Positions 34,951 through 47,676 of a stretch of DNA of 64,000 bases are shown here, piece by piece. The stretch spans positions 29,869,107 through 29,933,106 of the forward strand of contig OY754972.1 in the NCBI GenBank assembly GCA_963576475.1. Reading direction: 5' to 3'. A model generated the notes under the pieces. It was not told the origin of the DNA and did no database searches. It was given only the letters and a program-made list of their open reading frames with translations. The translations under genes were made by a program, and so were the position numbers. This stretch comes from Molanna angustata. Its lineage: Eukaryota > Arthropoda > Insecta > Trichoptera > Molannidae. Within the stretch, counting starts at the first letter, position 1; each line of letters opens with the position of its first letter.

Positions 34951-35573
34951 AACCACTTTATTGACTAATGTCAACATGTTTGGAGAACTATGTTCTCTTG
35001 TTCAGGACAAGTGTAAATAACAAGGATAAAGATTTAACCATGAAGAATTCTATAGTATATAAGATTACTTGTAAAGATTTAAATAACTTGTATATAGGAG
35101 AATCAATTAGAACTTTTGAAATAAGGTTTAGGGAACATATAACTATTGGGAGTTAGCAAATTATTTGATTGATAAAAATCATTCTTTTGTTATAAACAAA
35201 GGTGTGAAAAATCTGCATACAGGTCTTAATGAGTTAAAAACAACAAAACCTGAAATTAGGAATAAGGAAAAAATTTAACTCAAACAACGCAATAATAAAT
35301 AACCAAATAAATTTTACAAACAACCCATTATTAAATATATTTCATTATAATGAAAAATTTTTGTAAATGTAATTTTAAAAATAATATTTTCCTTTACAGA
35401 TTGTCACCCTAGCCTTCTTAACTTCTCCCTCTTCCCCTTCTACCTCTATAACCTCTTGACCGCCTTGATCTTTTGTATATTTCAGTTTTAACTGTAATTA
35501 ATTAGTACACTTGCGGTCCTGAAGAAGTGAACATCATTCTTAAAACATGTTGACATTAATCAATACAGTGGTT
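34951..35573 (+). mobile_element. Penelope-like retroelement remnant with GIY-YIG endonuclease fragment
   Basis: 35050-35145 encodes SIVYKITCKDLNNLYIGESI then RTFEIRFREH, the GIY-YIG nuclease core (YKI..C, YIGES, R..R, REH) of Penelope-like elements, ended by a stop at 35154. The segment is bounded by inverted ends AACCACTTTATTGACTAATG / TCAACATGTT (34951-34980) and AACATGTTGACATTAATCAA / TACAGTGGTT (35544-35573). CCTGAAGAAGTGAACAT before the right end is typical PLE terminal wording. The reverse transcriptase is not present. Confidence 0.75.
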
Positions 35574-35709
35574 TATAGATAATGTTTAGCTTGTCGATCG
35601 ACAATTCTTGATTCAACTGCATTGTATATAGTTCTATTAAATTTAATTAATTATCGACACGTTTCATGCAAGGCACATCGTCGGAATTATACTCTACAAG
35701 ACTGAAACT

Positions 35710-36120
35710 AGTGATCCAACTGTTGATTTGTTCAAGAGAATGTAATTAATAATAACAATAATCAGGACAATTTATAAAGCGCCGTTTAGTGACAACCATG
35801 GTCTCCTCAAGGGCGCTTTCATTTTGCGAAAAAAATAAATTAAAATTAGTCCTATAGCTAACACATTGGAAATAGTGAAATATAAAACTTAAAAAATGCT
35901 TAAAAATCAACAATCAATCTAGTTATACATATTACATAATCCAGATGAAATTATAATAAAAAATAGTCCATTCAAAGTAAACAGACATAATATTAAGTAA
36001 AGGAATATTGGACGGATGAAGGACAATCTGGAAACAATTTGCGGAAAAGATGAGAATTCTCTTGAATGAATCTGCAGTTTAAAACCAAGACGCATGTATG
36101 AAGGAACCTACAAATAATAT
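35710..36120. repeat. repeat fragments
   Basis: 35757-35815 is the inverse of the GGCGCTTTATAAATTGTCCT tail at 7170. 35718-35745 and 36050-36105 are short CGACAGT-family ends (TTGATTTGTTCAAGAGAATG; TGAATCTGCAGTTTAAAACC). Confidence 0.6.
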
Positions 36121-36570
36121 AGGGATTTAACTTCGAGAGACGACACAGTGCACTTCACCTACATATATGTTATCAGTTTACCTTCGTTTTTAGTATTTTT
36201 CTACATAGTTTTTTCGTGTGATGTATTGTGCTTCAAATTACTTCAAGTTCAACTTCATTATTGGTTCGTCGCAGCTGGAGGTAAGTGCAATATTTACCTT
36301 CATTGTTCTATGCTCCTGTCGAAATATTGTTTACCTACCATTCCCGATTTTAACCACTCCATACAGTCATTTGCTCCAACACCTGGTACGAATATCTCTT
36401 ATCAATCAGTAAATACAGGAGAGAGTGGGTGTTTGCCCGACACTGTTCATCTAAAACACAAGCATATGCTTAAATTAGGAAATATATAAGTATGTATAAA
36501 TGTACTTGTTAAACGGACATATTCGTTCTTTAAAAAAAAGGTTTATTTTACATGTAATGAACAATGAATA

Positions 36571-36850
36571 ATGATTTCTTCCAGTAAGCAAACAATATAT
36601 AAAATCATAGACAAACTCTACTCTACACGAACAACTAGACAAACCGAACCGACTAAAGTCTTAATATCCAGACTCAAGACAACATTCGATCAAAGAAATT
36701 TCCTGTATTTAGGGGTCAAATTATTCAACGAATTACCTACAACACTAAACAGGCACTTGAAAACATTTGAATGAGACATAAAAATTTGGGTTAAACAAAA
36801 GGGCAGAGATTATAATATTATATAAGCTAAATTAATCCCCTTAAATTCAC
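36571..36850 (+). pseudogene. LINE C-terminal remnant
   Basis: One frame reads TRTTRQTEPTKVLISRLKTT, FDQRNFLYLGVKLFNELPTT and LNRHLKTFE, a stop, then DIKIWVKQKG. The ..LGVKLFNELP....L..FE pattern is the usual C-terminus of Jockey/CR1-group LINE ORF2. Everything upstream is missing. Confidence 0.6.
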
Positions 36851-37699
36851 ATATTTACCAATAAAAAAAACAAGACATCTATATACTATCTCAGAACAAA
36901 ATAAATGACGTAAATGTTAAATTTCATTTTGAAATGGCAATTTTTGCTACTAAACCTTTATTTTATGTAGAAATGTATATATATTTGAAAACAGTGGATG
37001 CTAAAAAACATCGTGAGATAGTTTCTCAAAATTAGTCACCATGCCTATTACGACATTATAATATCTAGTATATTGAGGGAAAAAACATATTTATCCCTTA
37101 AATGCATCTTGTTGTCATTTGACAACACGATCCAAACTATAATATTGCCGGCAAACGATTTTACATTGTGTATAGTTTTGAACTTTTATAGATATTAGAA
37201 GGTTTCTTCCTTACTATGCTTGTGAAATCATTTGCATTTAACTTTTTGTAAGAAAATTATCGAAAGTTGAAGTTTTGATTTCTCTAGTTTTGATTTATTA
37301 TACATTGGTTGAATTTGAAAACTAGTTTTTGTTGTATTTTTCAAAACATCTTACTGTTAGAAAAATATTTATCAATAAAACACAGATATGTTTGTTCGAT
37401 TATGATCTTTTTTTAAATATTTTATGTTTATTTATTATTTTATACCTACTTTTATAAATGTTGTCAATTGACAACAGTATGCATTAAGTCATTACCAATA
37501 TGTAATACAAGGACCATAAACCGTTTTGAAAAAATAAGGGAATGTCTACATTTTAATGAAATTCCACATTGTTGCCAAGGAATCATTCAGATAATGATAG
37601 TTTACACAAAATTATGCCATTATACGATCAGCATAATGAAAAGTTTTTTTTTAATTCCTTTGGGACAAAGACTAAAATTTAAAAAAATCAAAATTATCA

Positions 37700-37880
37700 A
37701 AAATCAAATATTAAACGGAAGATTGAGGGTCGTAGAGGGGTCGAAAGAAGGCAGCTTTTCTGATAAGAACTGTAGAGGAGCTGTTTCACACTGCACAAGA
37801 CAGGGAAGCTTTTTCTATGGTGGACGTCAACGTCGGGGAGACCTGATATGGCACAAGAAGAAGAAGAAGAAACAATATTT
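37700..37880 (+). pseudogene. LINE ORF2 end with (GAA)n tail
   Basis: The frame RTVEELFHTAQDREAFSMVD then VNVGET, a stop, and YGTRRRRR resembles the end of RTE-type ORF2, followed by a GAAGAAGAAGAA tail. 5'-truncated. Confidence 0.65.
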
Positions 37881-38220
37881 AACTAGTTGATTTTACAACA
37901 GTACTTACTGGCATCAGCGCTATGTAAATATGGGGCAGTTCAAAATGAAAATGAGCGTGATAGACCTAGTTCCCATTCAACAAAGAATGTAGAAATAAGG
38001 AAGAAAGCGAGAAAATCAGTATTTCCACCATGCGTTGTAATAAAAGATGGTATAGGGCACTGGCCAGCCTGGAATGAAAACGAAAATAGATAAAAAAATT
38101 CCAGGATGCAAATGATTTCCTAAAGTATGAGTGAGAAATGCTCAGAAAAATCTCTTGGAAATTTTTTTCTTACGTTTTAATAAGGACAAAAATTGTTTAA
38201 AACTTTTTAATACAAAATGG

Positions 38221-38614
38221 TACATACATACCATCATGCCATATCCCTTACGGGGTAAGCAGAGAGAACCGAGCGCCATACTCCTCTATTTTTGCACACA
38301 TTCCTAGCTTCCTTTACATCCATGCATCGTCTCATACATGCTCGTCAATTATTCAAGCTTCTTATATTTCCTTCTTTCAAAATATCATTCACATGGTCAT
38401 GCCATCCCTTTCTGGGGCGGCCCCTGCTATTCACTCCATCTCTTACACTCATGTATATTTTTTTGGTCAGTCGTTCATCATTCATTCTTTCAATATGTCC
38501 AAACCATCTCAAGGAATTCACTTTCATTTTACTTATACTCTTATTCACCTTGCATTCCCTCCTTATGTCCTCATTTTTTATTCTATCATATATCGTTCTA
38601 TTACATACATACAT
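38221..38614 (-). mobile_element. RTE-like LINE, 5'-truncated, copy 2
   Basis: Almost identical over its length to the C-terminal part of copy 1 (30236-31163): NRTIYDRIKNEDIRRECK, LRWFGHIERMNDERLTKKIY, GRPRKGWHDHV, ending at the same CATCATGCCATATCCCTTAC tail. A small deletion in the KMKKSIINKMK region and a stop after RSLNN distinguish it. The 5' truncation point is at about 38612. Confidence 0.88.
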
Positions 38615-40085
38615 AAAAAAATGAGTGAGTATTTATATTTCTATTCATGTATCACATAATAAATTCGTAATATAAGAAATAATAAATTTTATCCCAAAAT
38701 CTAAGAGGAGATAACATCAAACAAATTTACCTATTTTGAGCTATTACTGCATGGTGTTGTCAGTTGACATCTGTATTTTTTTCAAAAAAAGGACATAAAA
38801 TGAAAGAAAATTTTTTTCAAGAAAAAATAAAAAATCGTGCATTTAAGGGTTAAATATGTTATGTAATAATTGTTACTAGATATAAGGGAGAAAAAAAATT
38901 GTTTAGAGAGAAAGATGACCACAATTAGATAATATTATTGTGATTATCACCTGTAGATCAAACCGCTATTGTGCAAGTGTTATTATTTTTTCTATGTATA
39001 AGATTTCTAGAAAAAAATTTCTACAGCCACAAAATATATGTATTTATTTCACATAATATACCTAATAAACATTTTGAAATATATTAATAGTTTATTTTAT
39101 TTCCTTGTTCAGTTTTATATATTTTCGTACAGTTTATATATTTTTTAACTAATGACATAATATTATCAACTGCCTCAGTTAGCGAGTTCTGAGCGCAAAT
39201 TTTGGTGGATCAAGGTTTTGATTACAATCTATATTATAAATTTCAATGTTTGTATCCATGTATGTTTGCTATGAGCTCCTAAACCATTCACCGAAACTTT
39301 GGTAAATTGTCGAGCGAATGCCCGGGATGGTTTCTGTATTAAAACATTTTTCTTCATCAGGTATAAGTCATTTTACCTATGAAGGTGGACTATCCTGGGA
39401 GAAGAAGGTCCAATTTTCCTTCCATCTCTTCGCAGGTTTCTGCATTTAAACTTTTTTCTTCTTCTTCGTGTACTTGGTCATTTTACTTATGAAGGTGGAG
39501 TATTCTGGGAAAAGAAGGTCCAACTGTCCTTTCATCTTGCATGTCTTCCAGGATGATGGTTGGATTTAAACTTTTTCTTAACCTACTGAAGAGAGGGGAG
39601 GTACCGATGTTTCTGAAGGGAAGAAACGTACTGAGGGCTTGAAGTGACGGGAGGTAATGAAGGACCATTTTTGATTATACAGGCAATATGTAGTTTGCCA
39701 AAGGTTCACTAGTTTTTAATAAAAAGCTTAATAACTATGTAACAGTTGCTTTGATCAATTTTATTGATCTACAATTTTATATTGATTTTCTAAACAAATA
39801 TAAGATTTAGTTTACTGTCTTGTATAATTACAAAAAAGACATTGGATGCATTGCTTTGATACAAGCATACTTTCACTTGTTTATATTGTCAATACTGACG
39901 GTATTTAAAGTGTAAACTCCATTATACTAGGTATTTTTAAATTCAACAAAATAGATCATGTTTCTACATATATTTTTTCACTAAGCAAAATAACCCACAA
40001 TATAAATATATCTATAAATAAGCCTTATCACTTCTGTACCAATATTCATTATTTAACTGTCAGTTTGTGTCTTAGTTTTCTATAC

Positions 40086-41050
40086 TAGTTGCATGTAACA
40101 CATGAGATCCAACTGTCGATAGCGATAGTATGTATAGCTGAAGAATAAGAATCAAACTATAAACCCATAAATCCAAATTATTGAAAATTTTAACATGTAA
40201 TGGTATGTATGTCAAGATAGGACAGTATGGAGGTCAGTCCTCTTTTCCTACCCGGAATATGAAAACAGCATGATGGTTCTGTATGTATGTTTGGATATTA
40301 AGTACCTATCAAACTATTAAGTCTTCTTACATATTGTGTATAAGCGACTGCCATACAAATTGTATGAAGCAATGTCATCACTAAATTCAATTTTTATAAA
40401 AATTGTTAAAAAAAATTTGGGATGTGCTTATACAATGTTAATATTTTTTATAGAAAATTAAATTATCTAGTTGGGGTGTTTCGGCTTTTTACAATATTTT
40501 TAAAAAATTTGGAAATATAGGCAGTTAAACTCATAAATTTATCATAAAAAAATTTTTTAATAAAAAATGTTTGAGAAACCCTGGATTTTTTTTTTTTGAA
40601 AAAACTAATTTGAGATTTTGTATTTGTCTATGTTTATACCAATTTTCAGCGTTCTAGCTTTTATGGTTTCTGAGATATATGGAAAGATTAACCAAAATTT
40701 CAAAAGTTGATAACCCCTGACTGAAACAAAAATTCACAATTCTGAGTATAAAAGTTTTGTAAGCCTATAACTGTTTATATATTCTGAAAATTTGGGCTCT
40801 GTAAATTGAGCTAGCTGATCAAAAGTTATAAGGGGGGGACAGACAGACACACAAAACTCACATAAAATGTTCTACTCCAAATTCTGAGTAAATCCATGTA
40901 TGGGAACATATATGCTGCGAGGCCTCTAGTTGGTGTTATTAGCATGCAAAAAGTCCACTACACCATACAAAATGTTCCTTCGTACACGCATCTTGGCTTA
41001 ATAATGTCGATTCATTCAGAGAATTGAATTCTCATGAACGAATCGACAGT
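40086..41050 (-). mobile_element. CGACAGT family, inverted copy
   Basis: Runs from GCATGTAACACATGAGATCC / AACTGTCGATAGCGATAGTA at the left to TTCTCATGAACGAATCGACA at the right, containing the inverse of AACACCAACTTAGAGGC (a base is lost: CCTCTAGTTGG). Confidence 0.8.
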
Positions 41051-41789
41051 TTGAAATATTTGACAGTTAAAAAAATTGAGAAGCTCTGATCAGATATCCT
41101 TCAAAATCTAAAGGAGTCTAAGCGAGTATTAGATTGTATATTTAATTCTCAAGCTGAAACAATTCACATCATTTGTCTACAATTTTATGAGTATATATCA
41201 TATTAATATTTTACGTTAGTAATGGCCAAAGGAATGGAACAAAATAATCAATGGGTAGAAACATAATATAGCCACCTATATTTGTAGTTTAAATATATAG
41301 ATATTAAAAATATTCAGATTTAGTTATAAGATTGTCTGGAGGAAGAAACGGATAGCTTTGAAAACAGTTAGATTTATTGATATTAAGTTGGATTATACAC
41401 AGGATCAAAAAATGTGTTATCAAATGTGATTTTTTATCATGTAAAGGTATTTTTTTAATGTTTCTACTGTAATATTTTTAAAATAGGGTTATATAAATTT
41501 ATTCAAAAATATCTGATTGAAATAATATAGTAGAAAATTATATTTTTTTACTTCCTAGTGTAATACTGTTTCATGTAAATTTGTTGTATAAAACTTTGCA
41601 AAATTTGAAACGAATCGAATATGTTCTTTGTAATTGATAATGTTGAATAACACGCCGTACATAGTACACACCACACACAGACACATTCTGATGAAACTTT
41701 CAGAATACAATCTCAGCTTGGTGCTAATTGATAATCTGCTATAAAAAAATAACCTTAAAAATTGCAAATTCATAACTCCTTACTATATA

Positions 41790-41880
41790 CCCTTGGGGTA
41801 GTGAGGAGTAACAACATTCTATGTTTACCAGTTGATAAGGGCCTAGTCAACCGAAACGTTTGTCCTGTTACAAGGAATAA
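41790..41880. repeat. possible Penelope-type terminal fragment
   Basis: GATAAGGGCCTAGTCAACCG / AAACGTTTGTCC resembles terminal wording of Penelope-like elements. No coding sequence accompanies it. Confidence 0.3.
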
Positions 41881-42243
41881 ATATAATGTAGAAACAATGA
41901 ACTTTTTATCAAATTTCTTCACATTTTGCCAAATTTTAAAGACAATATTTAAAGTAATTACAATTTTAAGTAATTAAGATTTCAGCATAAAGGGTAACAA
42001 CCTTAAGACTGCCATACACTTGGATCACCATCTTAATCAAAGCAGCTTAATGTTTATTTTGTCAAAGTGGACTCAGTCTAATTATACTTTTAAACCCATT
42101 TAAATATTTGAGGTTAATAGTTTTGGGAAGCACTTGTTGCATATTATTATCACCATGCATTGTCATAACATTGTCGGATCTGCAAAAAATGTTATTTTAC
42201 AGAAGAATAAAATGAAGAAAAAAATATTAATTTATCTCATTAA

Positions 42244-43028
42244 CGGGCTATTTCACCACCTCTGGATAAAGTGCCCGATAGCCAATCTAACACAAATCTA
42301 ACGGATAAACCGAAAAATGCGTTTCACGACTCTCTGATAGCTCTATCCCATGGATAAAGTTCTAGATATGTTGTCTAGAGGAATAGGTTCGCGATAAGTG
42401 ATAGATAAGTTAAACTGAGTATAAGTTATTTTTTAAATGATCGAAATTTATGACCAAATCGACGATGATATTGTATTTTTACATAATACGAGACAAAATC
42501 GGCGTCAGAGATTTATTCCAAATGCGAAAAGATTATTTTTCGGAGTTCGACAATATTGATTTCAAGGCGAGGTTTAGATTGACGAAAACGTCTGCACAGA
42601 ACATTTTAGGACTCATAAAAGAATTTTTTTTATCTTATATATTATTTTCTATAAAATCTTATATATTATTTTCTGTATAACACGTTGATGTCACCCTCTC
42701 AGAAATTCGTAGTTCTTTCTCTTTTATACATTCTCAAAATATTTGAAATATCTTGTTTTGGGTCCACGTGTTCGTTTTGACCGCGTGTTTATTTACCGTT
42801 GTCCGTTGTTTACTGCGACTTTTTATGATTTACAATGTGACAGCTTTATCAACCCATAGACAAGACCATTGAAATAGATGAAATTACAACGTTGCCACCC
42901 TTCATTCGTCGGATAACAATCTGTAAGAAATTTGTAGGTGGTGAAACGCTCGCTTCATTTATCCTTAAGATAAATTTATCTTATAGATAGTTATCTAGAA
43001 CTTTATCCAGAGTTGGTGAAATAGCCCG
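42244..43028 (+). mobile_element. PIF/Harbinger element with TAA target duplication
   Basis: Ends CGGGCTATTTCACCACCTCT / GGATAAAG and CTTTATCCAGAGTTGGTGAA / ATAGCCCG, flanked by TAA on both sides (42241-42243 and 43029-43031), the 3-bp duplication characteristic of PIF/Harbinger. Only a transposase N-terminal fragment remains (42480-42627). An end fragment of the same family is in another lola intron (24738-24841). Confidence 0.88.
42480..42627 (+). pseudogene. Harbinger transposase N-terminal fragment
   Basis: IRDKIGVRDLFQMRKDYFSE, then FDNIDFKARFRLTKTSAQNI and LGLIKE: the (F..RFRL.K.....L) segment before the catalytic domain of HARBI1-like transposases. The frame then enters a duplicated ATCTTATATATTATTTTCT (42629-42677) and stops. 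The DDE catalytic part is absent. Confidence 0.65.
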
Positions 43029-44050
43029 TAAATTTACATTTTTACAATATTTTTTTTCTGAAATTATGCTGAAATTATTGTTATATTCTAATTGATATTG
43101 TTGAAATGGTATTTAAGAATTTTATGAAAGTTTACTCGGTTATGAGATAGGTATTGTAGTTAAAGAGAAAATATATATTGGCATTTGTTTAAATTATTTT
43201 TACTTCTATATTCACTTAAATAATTGAATGATTAAAGATGTCATAAATAAATCCATTTTAAATATTCAATCGAAGGTTTGAATAACATTGTTGTAACTAC
43301 CACAGTCAACATTGCTATTGGGAAAATTGATTCACCATAACTCGTAATAGGATATTATAAATACCTGTAGGCTGAGGTGCAACAATCCCTATAACATGGA
43401 TGGAAATAGTAAATACGCACACAGCACAAGGCTGATTTTGTGTCTAACAATGTCGGATTTTAATATACATCATTACTATATAGTCTCCTTAGTACAGATC
43501 CGACCTTGTTATTTTGTAAAGTAGACGAAATATTATGAAATTGTAATTTTTTATTTTAACAATATAATAGCTGGATAATATATATGCATATAATTAATTT
43601 TATGCAATAAAAACATTCTCACCAAAATCTCAGATCCGACCGACATTGTTACTAAGGCATGACGATATTATGTCCATAATATGCTTTACTGGAGTACCAG
43701 AGAATATTATTACCCACAGACCAATAATCTATAGACATGACATAAGCAAAATTTCTTGGTACACACACACCACATGACCAACCAAAATTTGGTGGTATTT
43801 AATGTAACGTATTCAACACTTATCAAAAAGTCCATGTTGTCAATAAATCATTAATATCCAATTTATATGACATTGAATGTGTTTGGTATACCCCCCATTC
43901 CACCTCACTCTTTGTAATAATCCCCTGGCCTAAAGCTGTAGCTTATGTCAACTCTGTATGTTTCTTACTCTGTGGTAGTACCTCATTTTTAGATTATTGA
44001 TTTTATTTCATCCCAATTGAGGTTTTCCATATCGTATTTGATCTTTTTAG

Positions 44051-44307
44051 GTATCTCGATGTCCACTCTCCAGTACCCAAATATTTTTACGAGCATCATA
44101 AACTTGACTGAGTTTAATAAGGATGTCCTTCAAGAAAAACTTCACATTTGTGTCAAATGTGGTAAAGCTTACCAACACAAATCATCACTAAATCGTCACG
44201 AACGATTGGAATGTGGAAAACCACCTATGTTTAAATGCTCATTTTGTTCACACAGAACCCACCATAAAAATAGTCTACTTTTACATGTGGAATCACAACA
44301 TTGCTAG
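44051..44307 (+). CDS. lola: lola alternative last exon, zinc-finger cassette A
   Basis: Acceptor CTTTTTAG|GT supplies the two bases completing a Gly codon, then ISMSTLQYPNIFTS and an 84-residue end stopping at TAG 44305-44307. Finger 1 CVKCGKAYQHKSSLNRHERL followed by EC is C-x2-C-x12-H-x4-C; finger 2 CSFCSHRTHHKNSLLLHVES followed by QH is C-x2-C-x12-H-x4-H; the linker is GKPPMFK. This is the standard lola pair, used for sequence-specific DNA binding. The protein ends almost immediately after finger 2. Joined to the constant exons it gives about 399 residues. AATAAA signals at 44522 and 44573 could end the transcript. The nearest cassette to the BTB exons. Confidence 0.95.
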
Positions 44308-45576
44308 TCCTTTAATGTAGTACAGATCTAAAAGAATTATTCCTTTTTTCCACAGAAAATTAAGATTAAAAATAGTATGTGATTATTAATTGCTAGTGTA
44401 TAAAATTGTAAATACTAAATACATCTTTTATAAATGAAGAGTTGCAGCTGTATTGTGTATTTTAAAGATCTTTTCAAATTGAAATGGTAAATTAAATTCT
44501 TATAATCAACTTACTAAAAGTAATAAAAAACCAAAAATTATGTGATGCTTTTACGTTGAAATTATTATTAGTAATAAATAGTTCCTGAAGAAAATGTATT
44601 GAAAACATTATAACTTAGCTTTCAATTTACAAAATAGAAGAATTACTAAGGCTTGTCTATGAATATTAAACATTTATTTAAAAAAATATGGAATAGAATA
44701 AGATAGATAAAGATTGTCACAAATGAGTGATTTGTTTTACATATCATCTGAAGGAAGGAAATTAAACAGTAAGTATGATTTATTTTTTTTGCAATTTTAA
44801 GTTTGTGTGAATTTTTGTATTAAATATTCAAATGTTTGTAATATGAAATGGGAGGCTTGTTAAGTTAATAAGGTATGACATCCTGCAAATTTATGCATGA
44901 ATCTTTGTAAAGCTTTCAATTTATTTAACTTTTTTTATGCACCAGTATCATGATTGTTTTGACATATTTTACAGTCATACTATTTATTATATCTTATTTT
45001 GGGTCCAAAAATTAAACTGTGGATTTTTCTCTTGGAAGCAAAAAATAAACTTTATTAAAGTTAACGAGTACTTTTGCAGGGTATGTAATACTTTTTTTAA
45101 TACTATACTTCATATCTCATTGGTGAAGGTACACATTATTGATTTTGTTAAGAAAAACCTTTGAATTTATAAATTTCAATACACTAATATGTTGGAGTTG
45201 AGTAATTTTACTTAAAAAACTACTAATAAATAGAAACACATTTGTAATTTTAAAAAATCATGAGTGTTGTTAAATATTAAAATTATTATACGACAGTTTA
45301 CTTGCAACATGTATATTTGTGAATGATGTCGCACTAATTGTGTGAAATTGCCAACCTCGAAACAGGCATAGTCCTAGTGAGGTTGGGGATTATGTGATTA
45401 TATTTATAAAATATTAAATTTCAAGATTAATAAATATATTGGTGGAATATATAACCTCACGTTAATAGATTTGCTGTTATGGCTAATTCAATTTTTATTA
45501 TTGTCAAACAAATAATATTTATTTACATGGTATTATTTGTTTTGATATGAATTTTATATATAATCTACTGAAATCA

Positions 45577-45760
45577 GGGGGGCAATTTTGGTCAATAGGC
45601 GGAATCAAAACCATCCATGTTTACCCATATCATGGATATAATTATCTTATTTAGTTCCATAACATTTTAAGATATTATAGAACTCCATAAGATAATTATA
45701 TCCGTGATATGGGTAAACATGGATGGTTTTGATTCTGCCAGATGAACAGACTTGCCCCCC
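45577..45760. mobile_element. GGGGGGCAAG foldback MITE, complete copy
   Basis: 184 bp, palindromic almost throughout: GGGGGGCAATTTTGGTCAAT ... CATCCATGTTTACCCATATC ... GATATGGGTAAACATGGATG ... GAACAGACTTGCCCCCC, with a short centre around ACATTTTAAGATATT. Confidence 0.9.
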
Positions 45761-46726
45761 AGTATTTATCTAAACATAATAAGTAGTTCCTGTTCAGTAT
45801 GTCATAGAAGGAAATAAATAAATTTCTTATTATAGTTTAATTCTAACAATTCATAACCAGGGATCAGGTCATTTGAAATTCTTCATTAGGTAATTTTCAT
45901 AAATAAAGAAAATACAGTCTTCATCCCAACATATAAAAACATTTTATAAATCAAATATTTTTATGTACAAATTATTTTTTTAACATTTAGGACATATTGA
46001 TATGTATTTTGTGTTTATTTTTTTGTATTGTAAATTATTTTTGTTTCATATTTAATTCACATTGTTGTTATTATTATGTAAAATTTATATTGACTGGTAT
46101 TTTTTTATGTTTTATTTTTGGTAATGTACATGACATATATTTTTATTTAATTTCTAATCACAAATTAAATTAATGTTTTCTTCATAATATGTTAGCTTTT
46201 GATTTATATTTTCAATATTTCTCTAGTCACATTGCAGTTTTGTTAGCAATATTGTTTTAAATATCTATCACTGAATTATAAGTAGATTTATGTTTTGCTT
46301 AATTTTTTTATCATTTGTGCATTTTAATATACTTATATTTTGTTTTTTTTTTTAATTTTAAATAAATTTTGTCAGTGTTTGGTTTTGTTTCTTTTCTATT
46401 CCCATTCATCATTTTTGCTTTATCATCGTTGGTTTTGTTGGTGTCCTCCCCACAGCTTTTATATGCTCATTAAGTTTTTTTTTTAAATAATATCAGTAAG
46501 GTTTCGTTGCATTTTTAAAAAATATTTTCATAATCCAGCCTTAAAATTGTACAGGTAAAAACTAGTCAACATATTAATTCAATTATTTATTCACTAGGGG
46601 ATTCTAGTTGATTTTCTTTCACACCTCACCTTGTTTTTAATCATCATATTTCATTTAAAATGTCAACAATACTTCAAACATTTTTTTAGACAGTTTTTTT
46701 TATGAAGTAATTTAAAATTACAGGTT

Positions 46727-46800
46727 AGATGTCCCTGGGTTTGATTCCCGGTGATGACACAATTTTTAATTGCCACCACAATGTGCCAACAAATATCAGT
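46727..46800 (+). repeat. SINE family A, head fragment
   Basis: B box GGGTTTGATTCCCGG (46738) followed by the same ACACAATTTTTAATTG body start as the copy at 20213. The A-box half is missing. Confidence 0.6.
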
Positions 46801-47676
46801 TATAAAATAATTTGTTATAGAATTTATCTGAAATAGTGAGCTAACAATAAAAAGCTAACATGCTTTTTGACATATTTTAGTGTATTGATTTGGAAGATTA
46901 CTACTGAAAATATAAAATAATTAAATTATTATTTTTAATAACATATAAATAGGTATTACAAGGTTCAAGTGGGAATTAATATTGTTTGCTTTTGTACCAG
47001 GGTACTGGAACACTGATTACTAAAATTTGAAATAATTGTGGTAGTGATTTGATGCTTGATTTTTACAAAGAAATACATTTATATTATTTTGAGTATTGGT
47101 AAAAAATATTAATTTTCAAATAACATACATCTTAGTTTATTGATTATTCAAAATCTGAACTGGGAAATTTTGGAGTCATAAATTATTATTTTGTAGCAAA
47201 GACTTTTTTTTATCATTTTTGGTCAAAAGAATTCCATTTGTATATGATCCAAAAATGATTTAATATGTGATTATAAACAATTAATTTTTATTTAATATGG
47301 TTCATTTAACTTGTTGAATTCTATTTCACATTGCTACGCAATTGTCAAGACTATTTATTTGATTTGAGTCTTGTTTCGATATATTGTTCTACAACTTAAA
47401 TATAAATTATAATTTATCCCATATTTTTAGCACCTAATATTTTCTCAAAAAATGTTCATACTTACCTTTTGTACAATTAACAAAAAAAAAATAATTTGAT
47501 GTTGGTGTAAGAATTATTTTCTACAATTCAAATTGTTACTTAACATCTATTTTAATTTTATTATATTCTGTAAATTATATGAAAATGTTTTGTGTTGGTG
47601 GTGCAAAATTGATTTATATTATCATTGTATACATTTTTCAAACATGAAGTAACTTATGGAGGTTTTTTTATTTCAG

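Larger units (their letters stand above)
25331..44050 (+). other. lola: long lola intron before the zinc-finger cassettes
   Basis: 18.7 kb to the first cassette, mostly mobile-element remains annotated separately. 25336-26236, 31170-31920, 32100-32450, 33460-34365, 38620-40085 and 43030-44050 are AT-rich with no exon recognised. No zinc-finger motif was found in the whole intron. Confidence 0.75.
44308..47676 (+). other. between cassettes A and B
   Basis: 3' UTR of A, then AT-rich sequence with a complete GGGGGGCAAG MITE (45577-45760) and a SINE-A fragment (46727-46800). A hairpin CCAACCTC ... GAGGTTGG is at 45351-45385. No further exon was recognised. Confidence 0.75.

Noticed and set aside
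42450..42680. A host gene at the Harbinger fragment
   Set aside because: It lies between inverted ends with TAA duplication and lacks the catalytic domain, so it is a transposon relic.
43430..43660. A small inverted-repeat element (AACAATGTCGG ... CCGACATTGTT)
   Set aside because: Matches are short and no clear ends or copies were seen; too weak to annotate.
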